From the NCBI RefSeq assembly GCF_039542035.1, contig NZ_BAABHJ010000027.1, positions 248,001-312,000 of the forward strand: DNA of 64,000 bases. The letters run 5' to 3'. This DNA is from Actinoallomurus liliacearum. GTDB taxonomy: Bacteria; Actinomycetota; Actinomycetes; Streptosporangiales; Streptosporangiaceae. Positions 43,501-51,178 of this stretch are shown here, piece by piece. Under the pieces are notes generated by a model. That model was not told the DNA's origin. It worked only from the letters and a program-made list of their open reading frames with translations, and ran no database searches. A program made the position numbers and the translations under genes. Each line of letters opens with the position of its first letter. Positions within the stretch are counted from its first letter, which is position 1.

Positions 43501-43539
43501 GCGGCGGCTGAACCCGTCGGCCGGCATCTCTTTCTTCAT
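40537..43539 (-). CDS. Alpha-L-rhamnosidase, GH106 (copy 1)
   Basis: 1000 aa, ATG with AAGGA upstream. Tat signal FSRRGFLLTAGTVAAGAALA. The catalytic barrel opens with PKFRWWWPDGNVDPDEIRRE, VDQIADAGFGGAEIAAVHHS and TIDLTIGPSWPA, the signature of GH106. Central stretches include RKGYSVLPYLPAITQDNGN, GLEFRCQPYGAQTDAI, LDVPEGESIGFHN and VLSGEMGAYTGGAYN. The C-terminal sandwich domain (YLRLGQVFDTCRVTVNGRQV) resembles a galactose-binding fold. Exported; it acts on rhamnose linked in pectic or other plant polymers. It lies 43 bp after the large GH78 copy D, in the same transcript. Confidence 0.9.
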   Translation of the reverse strand: MKKEMPADGFSRRGFLLTAGTVAAGAALAWGSPLGEAAARAAGSGTAGSFARPDASVAPKFRWWWPDGNVDPDEIRREVDQIADAGFGGAEIAAVHHSISDKSVLDPAGHGWGTPAWVAAVEAALDQAQRRGVTIDLTIGPSWPAAVPTITPDDTAAVKELAYGSATVAAGATYDGPVPPPARAAASTAKVQKLFLVQAARVNTANSTRKETGLDLASVQDLTGKVTDGRLSWTAPSEGSWVIISHWERGSAQTPEAGPHTVPAAYVVDHFSAAGTKAVTDYWEEHILTRPVRKLIKKAGATLFEDSIEIETKALMWTPDLPKEFEKRKGYSVLPYLPAITQDNGNQLYAYEAAATRRIRYDYWDVISQLFNENHITALQDWAHSVGLEFRCQPYGAQTDAIASAAILDVPEGESIGFHNLDDWRSLAGGRDMAGRKVLSGEMGAYTGGAYNTTWKKFLLTVGGAYAAGLNRSVIHGFSYATAPGVKWPGYAAFTPYSGSIGYAESWGPRQPTWRHIKDISGYLSRVHQVLQTGTPRVDVAVFRQTGYSKTGIGVSWFTATGITLGWNHQFISAPLLDLPNADVRSGRLAPDGPQYKVVFIEGDHFYNMDSTLQLGVAEKLLKFTRAGLPIVLLGDWSAPVVPGLGSGAENARLRSVVADLLKQPKVKVVAGTTDVPTALADLGVTPDVTYAQSSTLLNFHRYDDKGDVDYYYLCNGKHAETVKPPVAAIDHQVSFTRTHKNAVPYLLDPWSGEVRRVALYTEDGDTITMRVALQPGEVLIVALAGPGSLGDASGRAHATGTEAAEVVFADGRLMARATAAGTYATTLSTGRTVRTEIPDVPAPITPASWRLEVEDLRPGASATETETILHRLTLDSLQPWPSIPELADVSGIGRYTTTVDLPRPWTSAYGAYLRLGQVFDTCRVTVNGRQVPPVDQINPVVDVGPYLRAGANTITVEVATTLNNRLRVSDPSVYGVASRQAYGLIGPVSLVPYAQAVIA

Positions 43540-43582
43540 CGGTGAATCCTTCGGTGAAGCAGGGGTTGTGCTGAGCTGCCGG

Positions 43583-46500
43583 TCAGGAGGTGTAACCCTC
43601 GAGTTCGATCACCCGGCTGTAGTTGTGGTCGCCTGAGTCGTGGACGACGACGCGCAGCGCCGACGCCTGGACGGGGTCGAAGGTCCGCTCGACGGTGCCC
43701 GCGGTGTTGCCGCTGACCGTCGCGACCGCGCGCCAGGTGTCCCCCGTGCGCACCTCGATGTCGAAGTCCCGGATCCCGGACTTGGCCGCCGGGGACTTGG
43801 CGCTGTTCAGGGTGAGGACGCGGACCCGTCCGAGGGTGACCGGGGCGTTCCACGTCGCGGTCAGCGTGTCGGGGAACCCGCCCGCGGTGTCGTCGTTCCA
43901 GCCGCCGACGCCGTTCAGCCAGACCTCCGAGTCGGTGCCTCCGTCGTTCGCCCAGGCGGGGTCGGAGCCGCTGTGGGTGCTGGAGGCCGACATGGTCGCG
44001 GCGCGGACGAGGTTCGAGGTGACCGCGACCGGCGCGGACGCGCCGTCGTCACCCGCCTTCAGCGTGACGGTCCCCGACGAGACGCCCGTGTCGGTCTGCT
44101 TCAGCGCGACCGGGACCTGGGCGGAGCCGTGCGCCGGGACGCGCACCGGGCCGCCGGACACCGACGCCGTGAAGCCGGCCGAGACGGACACGCTCGGGCG
44201 CACGGTCACCGCGCGGTCCTCCAGGTTGGTGACCCGGAACCGCGTGGCCGTGGACTGACCGGGCAGGACGGGCACGTTCACGCCGAACGGCGGCTCGACC
44301 GCGAGCTGCTGCCGGTCCTGGGCGACGGAGGAGGCGGTCACGGCGGTGAAGGACCACCGCCCGGAGCCGACCTCGTAGACGCCGTAGCCGTTCTGCGTGC
44401 CGACCCACTTCGCGCCGGCGGTGGCGGTCACGTGGTTCCCGCCGAGCAGCGGGACCTCGACGCGCGCCGGGGCGCCCGGTGGCACGGTCACGTCCAGGTG
44501 CAGCGTGCCGCCCTCGCGGCGCCAGGAGCTGGCGACCTGGCCGCGCGGCGTCTCGTACGTCCCGCTCGCGCCGGTTAGGTCGCCGACCACGGCCGGGCGG
44601 ATCACCAGGTCGGTGAAGCCGGCGCCGCCGTCGGCCTGCCGGATCCCGGCCAGGCCCGCGTTGAACCACTCGTCGATCGCGCCGAGCATGAAGTGGTCCT
44701 GGGAGCCGTAGCCGGTCGGGCCGTCCCAGTACTCGGTGAGCGTGGTCGCGCCGTGCACCACCTGGTAGCCGTAGCTCGGCGCGGTGACCTGCTGGGCGAC
44801 CTTCAGCAGCACGTCGTCGCGGCCGGCCGCGGACAGCACCCGGAACACCGCGGGCAGGGAGATCTCTCCGACGGTCAGGTGGTAGCCCTTGGCCTCGATG
44901 GACGTGACGAGGTGGTCGGTGACGGCCTGCCGCTGGTCGGCGGGCACGACGCCCATGTCCAGGGCGAACGCGTCACTGGCCTGGCTGCCCGAGCCGTACA
45001 TGCCGTCCTTGAGGTACTTCGCGTTGAACGCCGCGGCGATCTTCCCGGCCGCGGTGTCGTAGCGGGAGGGGTCCTCGCCGAGGAGCCGGGCGATCCTGCC
45101 GAGGGCGACGGCGTCCCGGTAGTAGCCGTAGCTCGCGGCGATGCCGACCGGCGTGGAGGAGTCCGTGCCGGCCCAGTCGCCGTAGCCGTAGTCGAGCAGG
45201 TTTCCGCTGGTCTTCGACGTCAGGTAGTCGAAGTACCGGCCCATTGCCGGGAAGTAGGTCCGCAGCGTGCCGGCGTCGCCGTAGGACTGGTAGTGCTGCC
45301 AGGCGGACATGATGATCGCGCTGCCCCAGTTCGGGTCGTCGCGGGCCGATCCGCTGAAGACGACGTACTCCGGGGCGATGTCGGGCACGTGCCCGTCGGG
45401 CAGCTGAGCCTCGGCGACGTTCCGCAGGAAGTCGCGGTAGTAGGCCTCGACGTCGAAGTCACGCGCGACGGACCCCTGGACCAGGTGGGTCTGCTCGAGC
45501 CAGCCGAGCTTCTCCCGGTCCGGGCAGTCGGTGAGGATGCTGAACGTGTTGCCGGCGATCGACGCCTGCGTGATCTTGTGGATGTCGTTCAGCAGCAGGT
45601 CCGAGCTGTCGAACGTGCCGGCCGTCGCGTTGTCGGCGCGCAGCACGATCGCCTCGGCGTCGCGGGCGGCGGGTGCCGACGGCAGGCCGGTGACCTGGAG
45701 GTACCGGAACCCGTGGTAGACGAAGCGCGGGTGCCAGGTCTCCTCGCCGCCGCCCGCGAGGGTGTAGTGGTCCTCGACCGGCGGCTGCCGGTTCCCGCCC
45801 GCGATCATCGTGCCCTGGTCGACGAGACCGTCATCGCCGAGCCGCTCCCCCGGCTTGATCGTGAGGGTGGTCCCGCGCGGTCCGCTGACGTGCAGCACGG
45901 GCCAGCCCGAGACGTTGGCGCCCAGGTCGAAGACGTACGTCCCGGACTCGGGGTGGGTGATCCGGACGGTGTGCTCGCGCCCGACCGGAACGATCGGCGG
46001 GGACGTGCGCGCCGCGACGGCGATGCCCGGGTCGGCGGTCTCGGCGGCGGGCTTCCAGCCGGAGAGGTCCGCGCCGGGCCGGTCCCAGCCGGCCTGCTCA
46101 CGCCGCGCGTCCTCGTCCTCGCCGCCGTACCACTGCGAGAACGTCGTCGGTCCCAGGTCGGTGCGCCAGGACGCGTCGGTGGCGATCCGCTCGGTGGTGC
46201 CGTCCTTCAGCGTCACCTCGAGCTGGGCGAGCAGCCGTGGCGCGCCCTGCGCGCCGACGTACTTGGTGTACCGGTCGGCGGTCGGCGCGACGTTGTAGGT
46301 GCCGTTGCCGAGGCGTACGCCGATCGCGTTGCCGCCCTTGCGCAGCAGCCCGGTCACGTCGTAGGTGGAGTAGACGACGCGCTTGCGGTAGTCGGTGTTC
46401 GGCGGCTCCAGCACCGCGTCGCTGACCGGCCGGCCGTTGATGGTGGCGTCGTAGAGGCCGAGCGCGGTGATGTAGAGCCGGGCCGCGCGGACGTCCTTGC

Positions 46501-47524
46501 CCAGGTCGAACTGCCGGGCGAGGATCGGCAGCGGCGGGAAGTCGGTGTGGTACGCCGGCGGCGGCTCCTGGCCGGTGACCGTCGCGACGGTGCGCAGGTT
46601 CGCGTCGTTCCCGGTCTGCACGGTGAAGTCGACGGGGAAGTTCGGCGTCTTCGCGTCGGCGGTCATCGTGTCCGTGCGCGGGTACAGCACGACCTGGTCG
46701 AAGTGCCGGGTCTGCCCCAGGTCGAGCTGCAGCCAGATGTCGTGACCCGGGTCCTGGGACTTGTAGGCGTTGCTGGTGTAGCCGAACGGCGCCTGCTCGG
46801 TGCTGAGCGACCCGTCGGTCAGGAACTCCGGCTCCCACTTGCCGGGGTAGCTGCGCACGTCCGAGCCCGTGACGGCCGCGCCCTTGGCCAGGTCGACGTC
46901 CGGGTTCGCCGAGTCGGCGACGACGATCTCGGCGAGCTGCAGCCGGGACAGCAGCGAACCGCTCTCGACGATCGGCAGCCCCAGCTTGGTCACGTCCACT
47001 CGGACGTACCGGGCGTCCTGCGCGGGCACCTTGACCGTGACCGGCGTCGGCTTGCGGTCGACCCACCGGTCGTCCCCGACCCACTTGGCCGACCAGTCCG
47101 TCTTGGCGAGCAGGCCCATCTCCCACCAGGCCGGGCGGCTCCACGACGACGCGTGGCCCGCGCCGTCCCAGACGCGCACGCGCCACCAGACCCGCCGGCG
47201 CGCCTTCAACGCCGCACCCTCGTAGACGGCGCTCACGGCCGCGGAGGCGACCTTGCCGGAGTCCCACAGGTCGGGGTGGTCCAGCCGGTCCGGCGCGGAG
47301 GCGGCCTGCACCTGGTACGCGGCCTGGGCCTCGTTCCGTCCGGTCGCCGTGGGCTTCCAGCTCAGCGTCGGCGTCGTGTCGTCGATGCCCAGCGCCGTGT
47401 CGAGCGCGTCGGTGCGCAGCCCGGCGACGCCGAGCGGCTCGGTGTCCGCGTGCGCGGGCAGGCCCGGTGTCAGGGCCGCCAGGGCCAGCGCGACCGCGGT
47501 CGCGCAAGCCGGGATGAACCTCAT
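43583..47524 (-). CDS. Alpha-L-rhamnosidase, GH78 with discoidin modules (copy D)
   Basis: 1313 aa from ATG 47524 (GAGGAG at 5-nt spacing). Signal peptide MRFIPACATAVALALAALTP ends near LPAHA. Like copy B it has an F5/8-type module inserted before the catalytic part (RYVRVDVTKLGLPIVESGSL to VTGQEPPPAY). The catalytic motif is DCPDREKLGWLEQTH (Asp666, Glu671). DHFMLGAIDEWF keeps Glu952, the position that is Ser in copy B. After the GH78 C-domain follow a NEW3-like beta domain (RFRVTNLEDRAVTVRPSVSV) and a terminal F5/8-type module (SGIRDFDIEVRTGDTWRAVA), suggesting firm binding to insoluble glycans. Exported. Confidence 0.92.
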   Translation of the reverse strand: MRFIPACATAVALALAALTPGLPAHADTEPLGVAGLRTDALDTALGIDDTTPTLSWKPTATGRNEAQAAYQVQAASAPDRLDHPDLWDSGKVASAAVSAVYEGAALKARRRVWWRVRVWDGAGHASSWSRPAWWEMGLLAKTDWSAKWVGDDRWVDRKPTPVTVKVPAQDARYVRVDVTKLGLPIVESGSLLSRLQLAEIVVADSANPDVDLAKGAAVTGSDVRSYPGKWEPEFLTDGSLSTEQAPFGYTSNAYKSQDPGHDIWLQLDLGQTRHFDQVVLYPRTDTMTADAKTPNFPVDFTVQTGNDANLRTVATVTGQEPPPAYHTDFPPLPILARQFDLGKDVRAARLYITALGLYDATINGRPVSDAVLEPPNTDYRKRVVYSTYDVTGLLRKGGNAIGVRLGNGTYNVAPTADRYTKYVGAQGAPRLLAQLEVTLKDGTTERIATDASWRTDLGPTTFSQWYGGEDEDARREQAGWDRPGADLSGWKPAAETADPGIAVAARTSPPIVPVGREHTVRITHPESGTYVFDLGANVSGWPVLHVSGPRGTTLTIKPGERLGDDGLVDQGTMIAGGNRQPPVEDHYTLAGGGEETWHPRFVYHGFRYLQVTGLPSAPAARDAEAIVLRADNATAGTFDSSDLLLNDIHKITQASIAGNTFSILTDCPDREKLGWLEQTHLVQGSVARDFDVEAYYRDFLRNVAEAQLPDGHVPDIAPEYVVFSGSARDDPNWGSAIIMSAWQHYQSYGDAGTLRTYFPAMGRYFDYLTSKTSGNLLDYGYGDWAGTDSSTPVGIAASYGYYRDAVALGRIARLLGEDPSRYDTAAGKIAAAFNAKYLKDGMYGSGSQASDAFALDMGVVPADQRQAVTDHLVTSIEAKGYHLTVGEISLPAVFRVLSAAGRDDVLLKVAQQVTAPSYGYQVVHGATTLTEYWDGPTGYGSQDHFMLGAIDEWFNAGLAGIRQADGGAGFTDLVIRPAVVGDLTGASGTYETPRGQVASSWRREGGTLHLDVTVPPGAPARVEVPLLGGNHVTATAGAKWVGTQNGYGVYEVGSGRWSFTAVTASSVAQDRQQLAVEPPFGVNVPVLPGQSTATRFRVTNLEDRAVTVRPSVSVSAGFTASVSGGPVRVPAHGSAQVPVALKQTDTGVSSGTVTLKAGDDGASAPVAVTSNLVRAATMSASSTHSGSDPAWANDGGTDSEVWLNGVGGWNDDTAGGFPDTLTATWNAPVTLGRVRVLTLNSAKSPAAKSGIRDFDIEVRTGDTWRAVATVSGNTAGTVERTFDPVQASALRVVVHDSGDHNYSRVIELEGYTS

Positions 47525-47549
47525 GTGCACTCCTCGTCTCCTGGCGATG

Positions 47550-49619
47550 TCAGCGCTCGACGGACGTCTGGAACTTCAGGTCACGCGCGGGCTCAGCGGT
47601 GAAGCCCGCGCCGCCGTCGGTGCTGATGGCGGAGGTACCGCCGGGATAGGGGTTCTGGTCGTTGAACGCGACGCCATAGCAGCCGGTGGTCGTCGACGAG
47701 CCGAGGCGCACGGCGTACTCGGCACCGCGCCGTACCCGGATGCCGGGTCGCACGGTCAGATTCCGGGCGGACCAGCCGATCGTGCTCGCCGGCACGGACG
47801 CCGACCACACCGTCCTGCCGGTGCCCCGGTCGACGATCTCCACGTCGAGGGGGTCCGACGGTGGGGTCCGCAGCACCCGCCCGGTCTCCGTGCCGTCCTT
47901 GAAGACGGTCACGGCGAGCGAGGCAAGCCGGCCCGTGCGGCCGGCCGTGAAGTCCTGCTCGCGTCGCGTCGTACCGGCGATGTCGCAGGTGGCGCGGAAT
48001 CCGGTCACACCGCTGGTCTGGTCGAGGGCCCGGATGGGCCGCTGGTGGCCGGGGTGTCCCGGGTCGAGGTGGACCCGGGAGTTCGCACAGGTCAGCGGCT
48101 GAATGGCGCCGTCCGAGCCGAACGAGAGCGGTTGCCAGTAGTAGTTGGCCAGCGCCTCGTTGGTGTGGAAGTCCCACAGGTCGCTGAAGTAGAGGTACGT
48201 CGGCGCGCCGTGCCGGGAGGGCAGCGTCGCGACCTGGGCGGGCTGGCCGCCGCAGGAGTCATCGGTGAACTTGACGCCGCTGGTCGGGACCACCCACTTG
48301 GCGAAGTCCCCGGAGAAGTCGTCGGACAGGAGCGTCCGGCCGTCCGCGGCGGTGACCGTGACGTTGTCGAACCGGGCGGACTCCAGGTTGGCGCCGTTCC
48401 ACTCGCGGAAGCCGACCTTGCCGGTGGCGTACGTGGCGTCGGTGTAAGCGTCCACCTGGACGCCGTCGATCGACGTGGTGAGCGTCGCGCCCGCCGCCGT
48501 GACCGCGACGTGGTGCCACTCCCCCGCGACGATCGGCTTGTCCAGCTTCACGACGTGGCTCGCCGTGGTGGCCCCGGCCCGGCGCAGCACGCTCAGCTGT
48601 CCGTTCTTCGCCGGCCCGGAACCGGTCAGCAGGAACAGGTAGCCGTGGTCGTCCTGGTTCATCCGCACCGAGAACCCGGCCTGGGCCGATGTGCCCGAGG
48701 TCGTGGGCAGCGGCGCGACGTCGAAGGAGAAGGTGTAGTCGCGCCAGTCCTCGCCCTGCTGGGACAGCCCGTACAGCCCGCCGCTCGCGGTCAGCGCGCC
48801 GTCCTCGGCCGTCCACGCGTCCCGACCGCGCCACGGGCCGAGTGGGCTCTTCGCGGTCAGGTAGGAGGTGCCGGTGCCGGTGCAGTACCCGCAGTTCGGG
48901 TCCGACATCGTCAGGTAGTACGTGCCGTTCCGTTTGAAGATCGACGGTGCCTCCACGCGGGTGACTCCGGTGATGTCGTACGGCCCGGCCGCGCGCAGGT
49001 AGTCGGCGGTGAGCTGGATGACCGCGATGTGCCAGCCGGCGTTGCTGCAGGTGAGATAGGCCGTCCCGTCATCGTCGACGAACACGGCGAGGTCGGCGGT
49101 GCAGTGCGTCTGGTCCGGCAGGTCGGGGACGGGCTGCTCGGTGAAGGGCCCGGTCGGCGTCCGGCTCGTGTAGACCCGGAACTTGTCGGCGGCGCCCTGG
49201 TCGTTGACCCACATGACGTACCTGCGGGTCGCCTTGTCGTAGACGACGTGCGGGCGGAAGCAGTACTGGCACGAGCGGGGAGGCGCGACGAGACCGCGGT
49301 CGGTCCAGTGCGCCAGGTCGGGCGACGAGTAGACCTTGAAACCGCAGAACGTGTCGTTGTTCTGCCACTGGTAGCCGCAGTCGTAGGCGGTGCCGTACAG
49401 GTAGTACGTGCCGCCGAAGCGCTCGATCGCTCCGTCGTGCGCGTCCACCGCGTTGCCGTCGGTGTCGAACCGGATCACCTGGTTCCCGGCCGCGTCGAAG
49501 TTGACCAGGTTCGTGTCGACCGCGGCCCGGGCGGGCGCCGTGACGACGAGCAGCCCGCCCAGCGCCATGGTCAGCGCCAGTAGGAAGCGGATTCCGCGCA
49601 TGCCGAAGAAACTCGCCAT
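47550..49619 (-). CDS. GH43-family glycosidase with an inserted lectin-like domain
   Basis: 689 aa, ATG with AGGAG at 5 nt. Signal peptide GIRFLLALTMALGGLLVVTA ending PARA. The five-bladed propeller begins VDAHDGAIERFGGTYYLYGT, continues RPHVVYDKATRRYVMWVNDQ and RVEAPSIFKRNGTYYLTMSD. The expected last blade (SCGGQPAQVATLPS, YLYFSDLWDF) comes only after an extra segment of about 190 residues (about 262-452) that reads as a concanavalin-like domain (GFSVRMNQDDHGYLFLL, GEWHHVAVTAAGATLTTSID). A C-terminal Fn/CBM-like part follows. The nearest characterised type may be exo-beta-1,3-galactanase or arabinofuranosidase; the subfamily is uncertain. Exported. Confidence 0.83.
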   Translation of the reverse strand: MASFFGMRGIRFLLALTMALGGLLVVTAPARAAVDTNLVNFDAAGNQVIRFDTDGNAVDAHDGAIERFGGTYYLYGTAYDCGYQWQNNDTFCGFKVYSSPDLAHWTDRGLVAPPRSCQYCFRPHVVYDKATRRYVMWVNDQGAADKFRVYTSRTPTGPFTEQPVPDLPDQTHCTADLAVFVDDDGTAYLTCSNAGWHIAVIQLTADYLRAAGPYDITGVTRVEAPSIFKRNGTYYLTMSDPNCGYCTGTGTSYLTAKSPLGPWRGRDAWTAEDGALTASGGLYGLSQQGEDWRDYTFSFDVAPLPTTSGTSAQAGFSVRMNQDDHGYLFLLTGSGPAKNGQLSVLRRAGATTASHVVKLDKPIVAGEWHHVAVTAAGATLTTSIDGVQVDAYTDATYATGKVGFREWNGANLESARFDNVTVTAADGRTLLSDDFSGDFAKWVVPTSGVKFTDDSCGGQPAQVATLPSRHGAPTYLYFSDLWDFHTNEALANYYWQPLSFGSDGAIQPLTCANSRVHLDPGHPGHQRPIRALDQTSGVTGFRATCDIAGTTRREQDFTAGRTGRLASLAVTVFKDGTETGRVLRTPPSDPLDVEIVDRGTGRTVWSASVPASTIGWSARNLTVRPGIRVRRGAEYAVRLGSSTTTGCYGVAFNDQNPYPGGTSAISTDGGAGFTAEPARDLKFQTSVER

Positions 49620-49660
49620 ACCGTCTCCTGTGCGTGAGTCCCCCGACCCGAAAAGAACCG

Positions 49661-51073
49661 TCAGGCGCCTACGTGGATCAGTTCCACCTCCATGAGGTCC
49701 GCGAGGGCGCGCAGGTCGGCGAGCCGGTGGCCGGTGCCGAGGGCCCAGTGGTGGGAGATGCCGGTGGCGCTCCAGGCGTCGGTCCACTCCCCCGGGTCGC
49801 AGCCGAAGTCGACGCGCGAGGTGGTGTTGCCGATCTGCAGCAGTGGCCCGTCCACGACCTCGCCCTCGGAGACCACGAACGCGAACCGGCCGTCGCGGCC
49901 CTGGCGGAGGCCGAACGCCGTCACGGGGCCGTGCTTCACGTCGAACTCGACGGACACGCCCCAGCCGCGCTTGCCGTGGTAGACGCCGAGGCCGCGCAGC
50001 AGCGGCTTCGCGTCGCTGATGGCCAGGTGCGCCGGGCCGTCGTGGCCCATCTCGACGTGGCCGCGCTCGAAGTCCAGCGCCTGGAGCTCGGTGAAGGAGC
50101 CGCCCGCGCCGAGCCGGTCCATGATGAGCATCGCGAGGGACGTGCGCAGCTCGTACTCGCCGGCGGCCGGGACGCCGCGCGCGGTCAGCAGCGACGCGCC
50201 GAGGATCACGCCCGCGCCGAGGCGTTCGTGGACCTCGCCGTCCAGGCCCCGGTGGTAGTAGGCGAGGCTGTCGAGCTCGAAGTCCGCGACGAGCCGGTCG
50301 AGACCGACCGCGACGCGCGCGGCCCAGGAGAAGTCCTCGTCGTTGACCGAGTCGGCCAGCTCGAAGATCTCCGCGGCCTCCTTCTTCTTGGCCTCCGCCT
50401 CGGCGTCGGTGACCTTCTCGACGCGGACCCGCAGGTCGTCGAACTCCAGGACCTCCATGTGGCCGCCGAAGTTCGCCGGCACGAGGGTCAGGTCGGTGGA
50501 GACGTCGAGCATCCCCGGGTAGAGGTGGCCCATGAGGCCGTGCCGGCCCCGGCGCAGCGCCGCCCGTACGCCCGCCGCGCGCACCCAGCGGCCGATCTTC
50601 GCCCAGGCCCGCTCGTCCTCGACGTACCCCGACACCGAGCGGAACGGGATGCCGCAGCGCAGGAACGCGTTGGCCATCTCCGGCAGCGGGCAGGCGCCGC
50701 AGTAGGCCAGCCACTGACCCGTGTCGAAGGTCGCGTGGTCCATCGACTCGGTCGGCTGCAGGTTGATCAGCAGCACGGGGGCGCCGCTGCGCTGGGCGAT
50801 CGGCACCAGCATGGTCGCGGTCATGTACGTCGTGAGGAACCCGACGATGAGGTCGCAGTCCGCCACGCGCAGCTTCTCGGCCGCCGCCGCACCCTCCTGG
50901 GCGTCGGAGATGAAGCCCACGTCGACGACGTCGGCGCCGAGTTCGCCCATCCGTTCCGACACGCGCTCGGCGGATCGCCGCAGTTGCGGCAGCAGGTCGG
51001 GGAACTGCGGCCAGTAGGCTCCGAGCCCTCCGGCGACCAGCCCGACGCGCACGCGTCCGTTGTTCGCGGTCAT
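49661..51073 (-). CDS. L-fucose/L-arabinose isomerase-family protein, cytoplasmic
   Basis: 470 aa, ATG with AAGGGATGAG upstream and no signal peptide. The N-terminal Rossmann-like region VRVGLVAGGLGAYWPQFPDL, DCDLIVGFLTTYMTATMLVP and LLINLQPTESMDHATFD, and the C-terminal isomerase domain (GHVEMGHDGPAHLAISDAKP, GVSVEFDVKHGPVTAFGLRQ), match the fucose/arabinose isomerase family. Metal-binding Glu/His residues are plausible (HVEMGHDGP). It is the first gene of the operon that continues with exported GH43, GH78 and GH106 enzymes, so its substrate is probably the aldose they release. L-arabinose is the best guess given GH127 and GH43; L-fucose is an alternative. Confidence 0.78.
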   Translation of the reverse strand: MTANNGRVRVGLVAGGLGAYWPQFPDLLPQLRRSAERVSERMGELGADVVDVGFISDAQEGAAAAEKLRVADCDLIVGFLTTYMTATMLVPIAQRSGAPVLLINLQPTESMDHATFDTGQWLAYCGACPLPEMANAFLRCGIPFRSVSGYVEDERAWAKIGRWVRAAGVRAALRRGRHGLMGHLYPGMLDVSTDLTLVPANFGGHMEVLEFDDLRVRVEKVTDAEAEAKKKEAAEIFELADSVNDEDFSWAARVAVGLDRLVADFELDSLAYYHRGLDGEVHERLGAGVILGASLLTARGVPAAGEYELRTSLAMLIMDRLGAGGSFTELQALDFERGHVEMGHDGPAHLAISDAKPLLRGLGVYHGKRGWGVSVEFDVKHGPVTAFGLRQGRDGRFAFVVSEGEVVDGPLLQIGNTTSRVDFGCDPGEWTDAWSATGISHHWALGTGHRLADLRALADLMEVELIHVGA

Positions 51074-51124
51074 CTCATCCCTTCCATCGTGTGTCGTCCG
51101 GCGGTGCCGGTGGTCGGCCGGTAC

Positions 51125-51155
51125 CGCACGGCCCGCCGACGCGGCGGGCCGTGCG
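51125..51155 (-). terminator. 13-bp perfect hairpin after the second GH106 gene
   Basis: The arm CGCACGGCCCGCC (51125-51137) pairs exactly with 51143-51155 over a GACGC loop, 23 bp past the stop. It separates the GH106 copy 2 transcript from the isomerase-led operon. Confidence 0.75.
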
Positions 51156-51178
51156 TCATCCCCGACTCCGCGCCGGCC

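Noticed and set aside
40471..43545. 1024-codon plus-strand open frame opposite GH106 copy 1
   Set aside because: Antisense shadow of a gene with Tat signal and GH106 motifs; the repetitive composition has no family signature.
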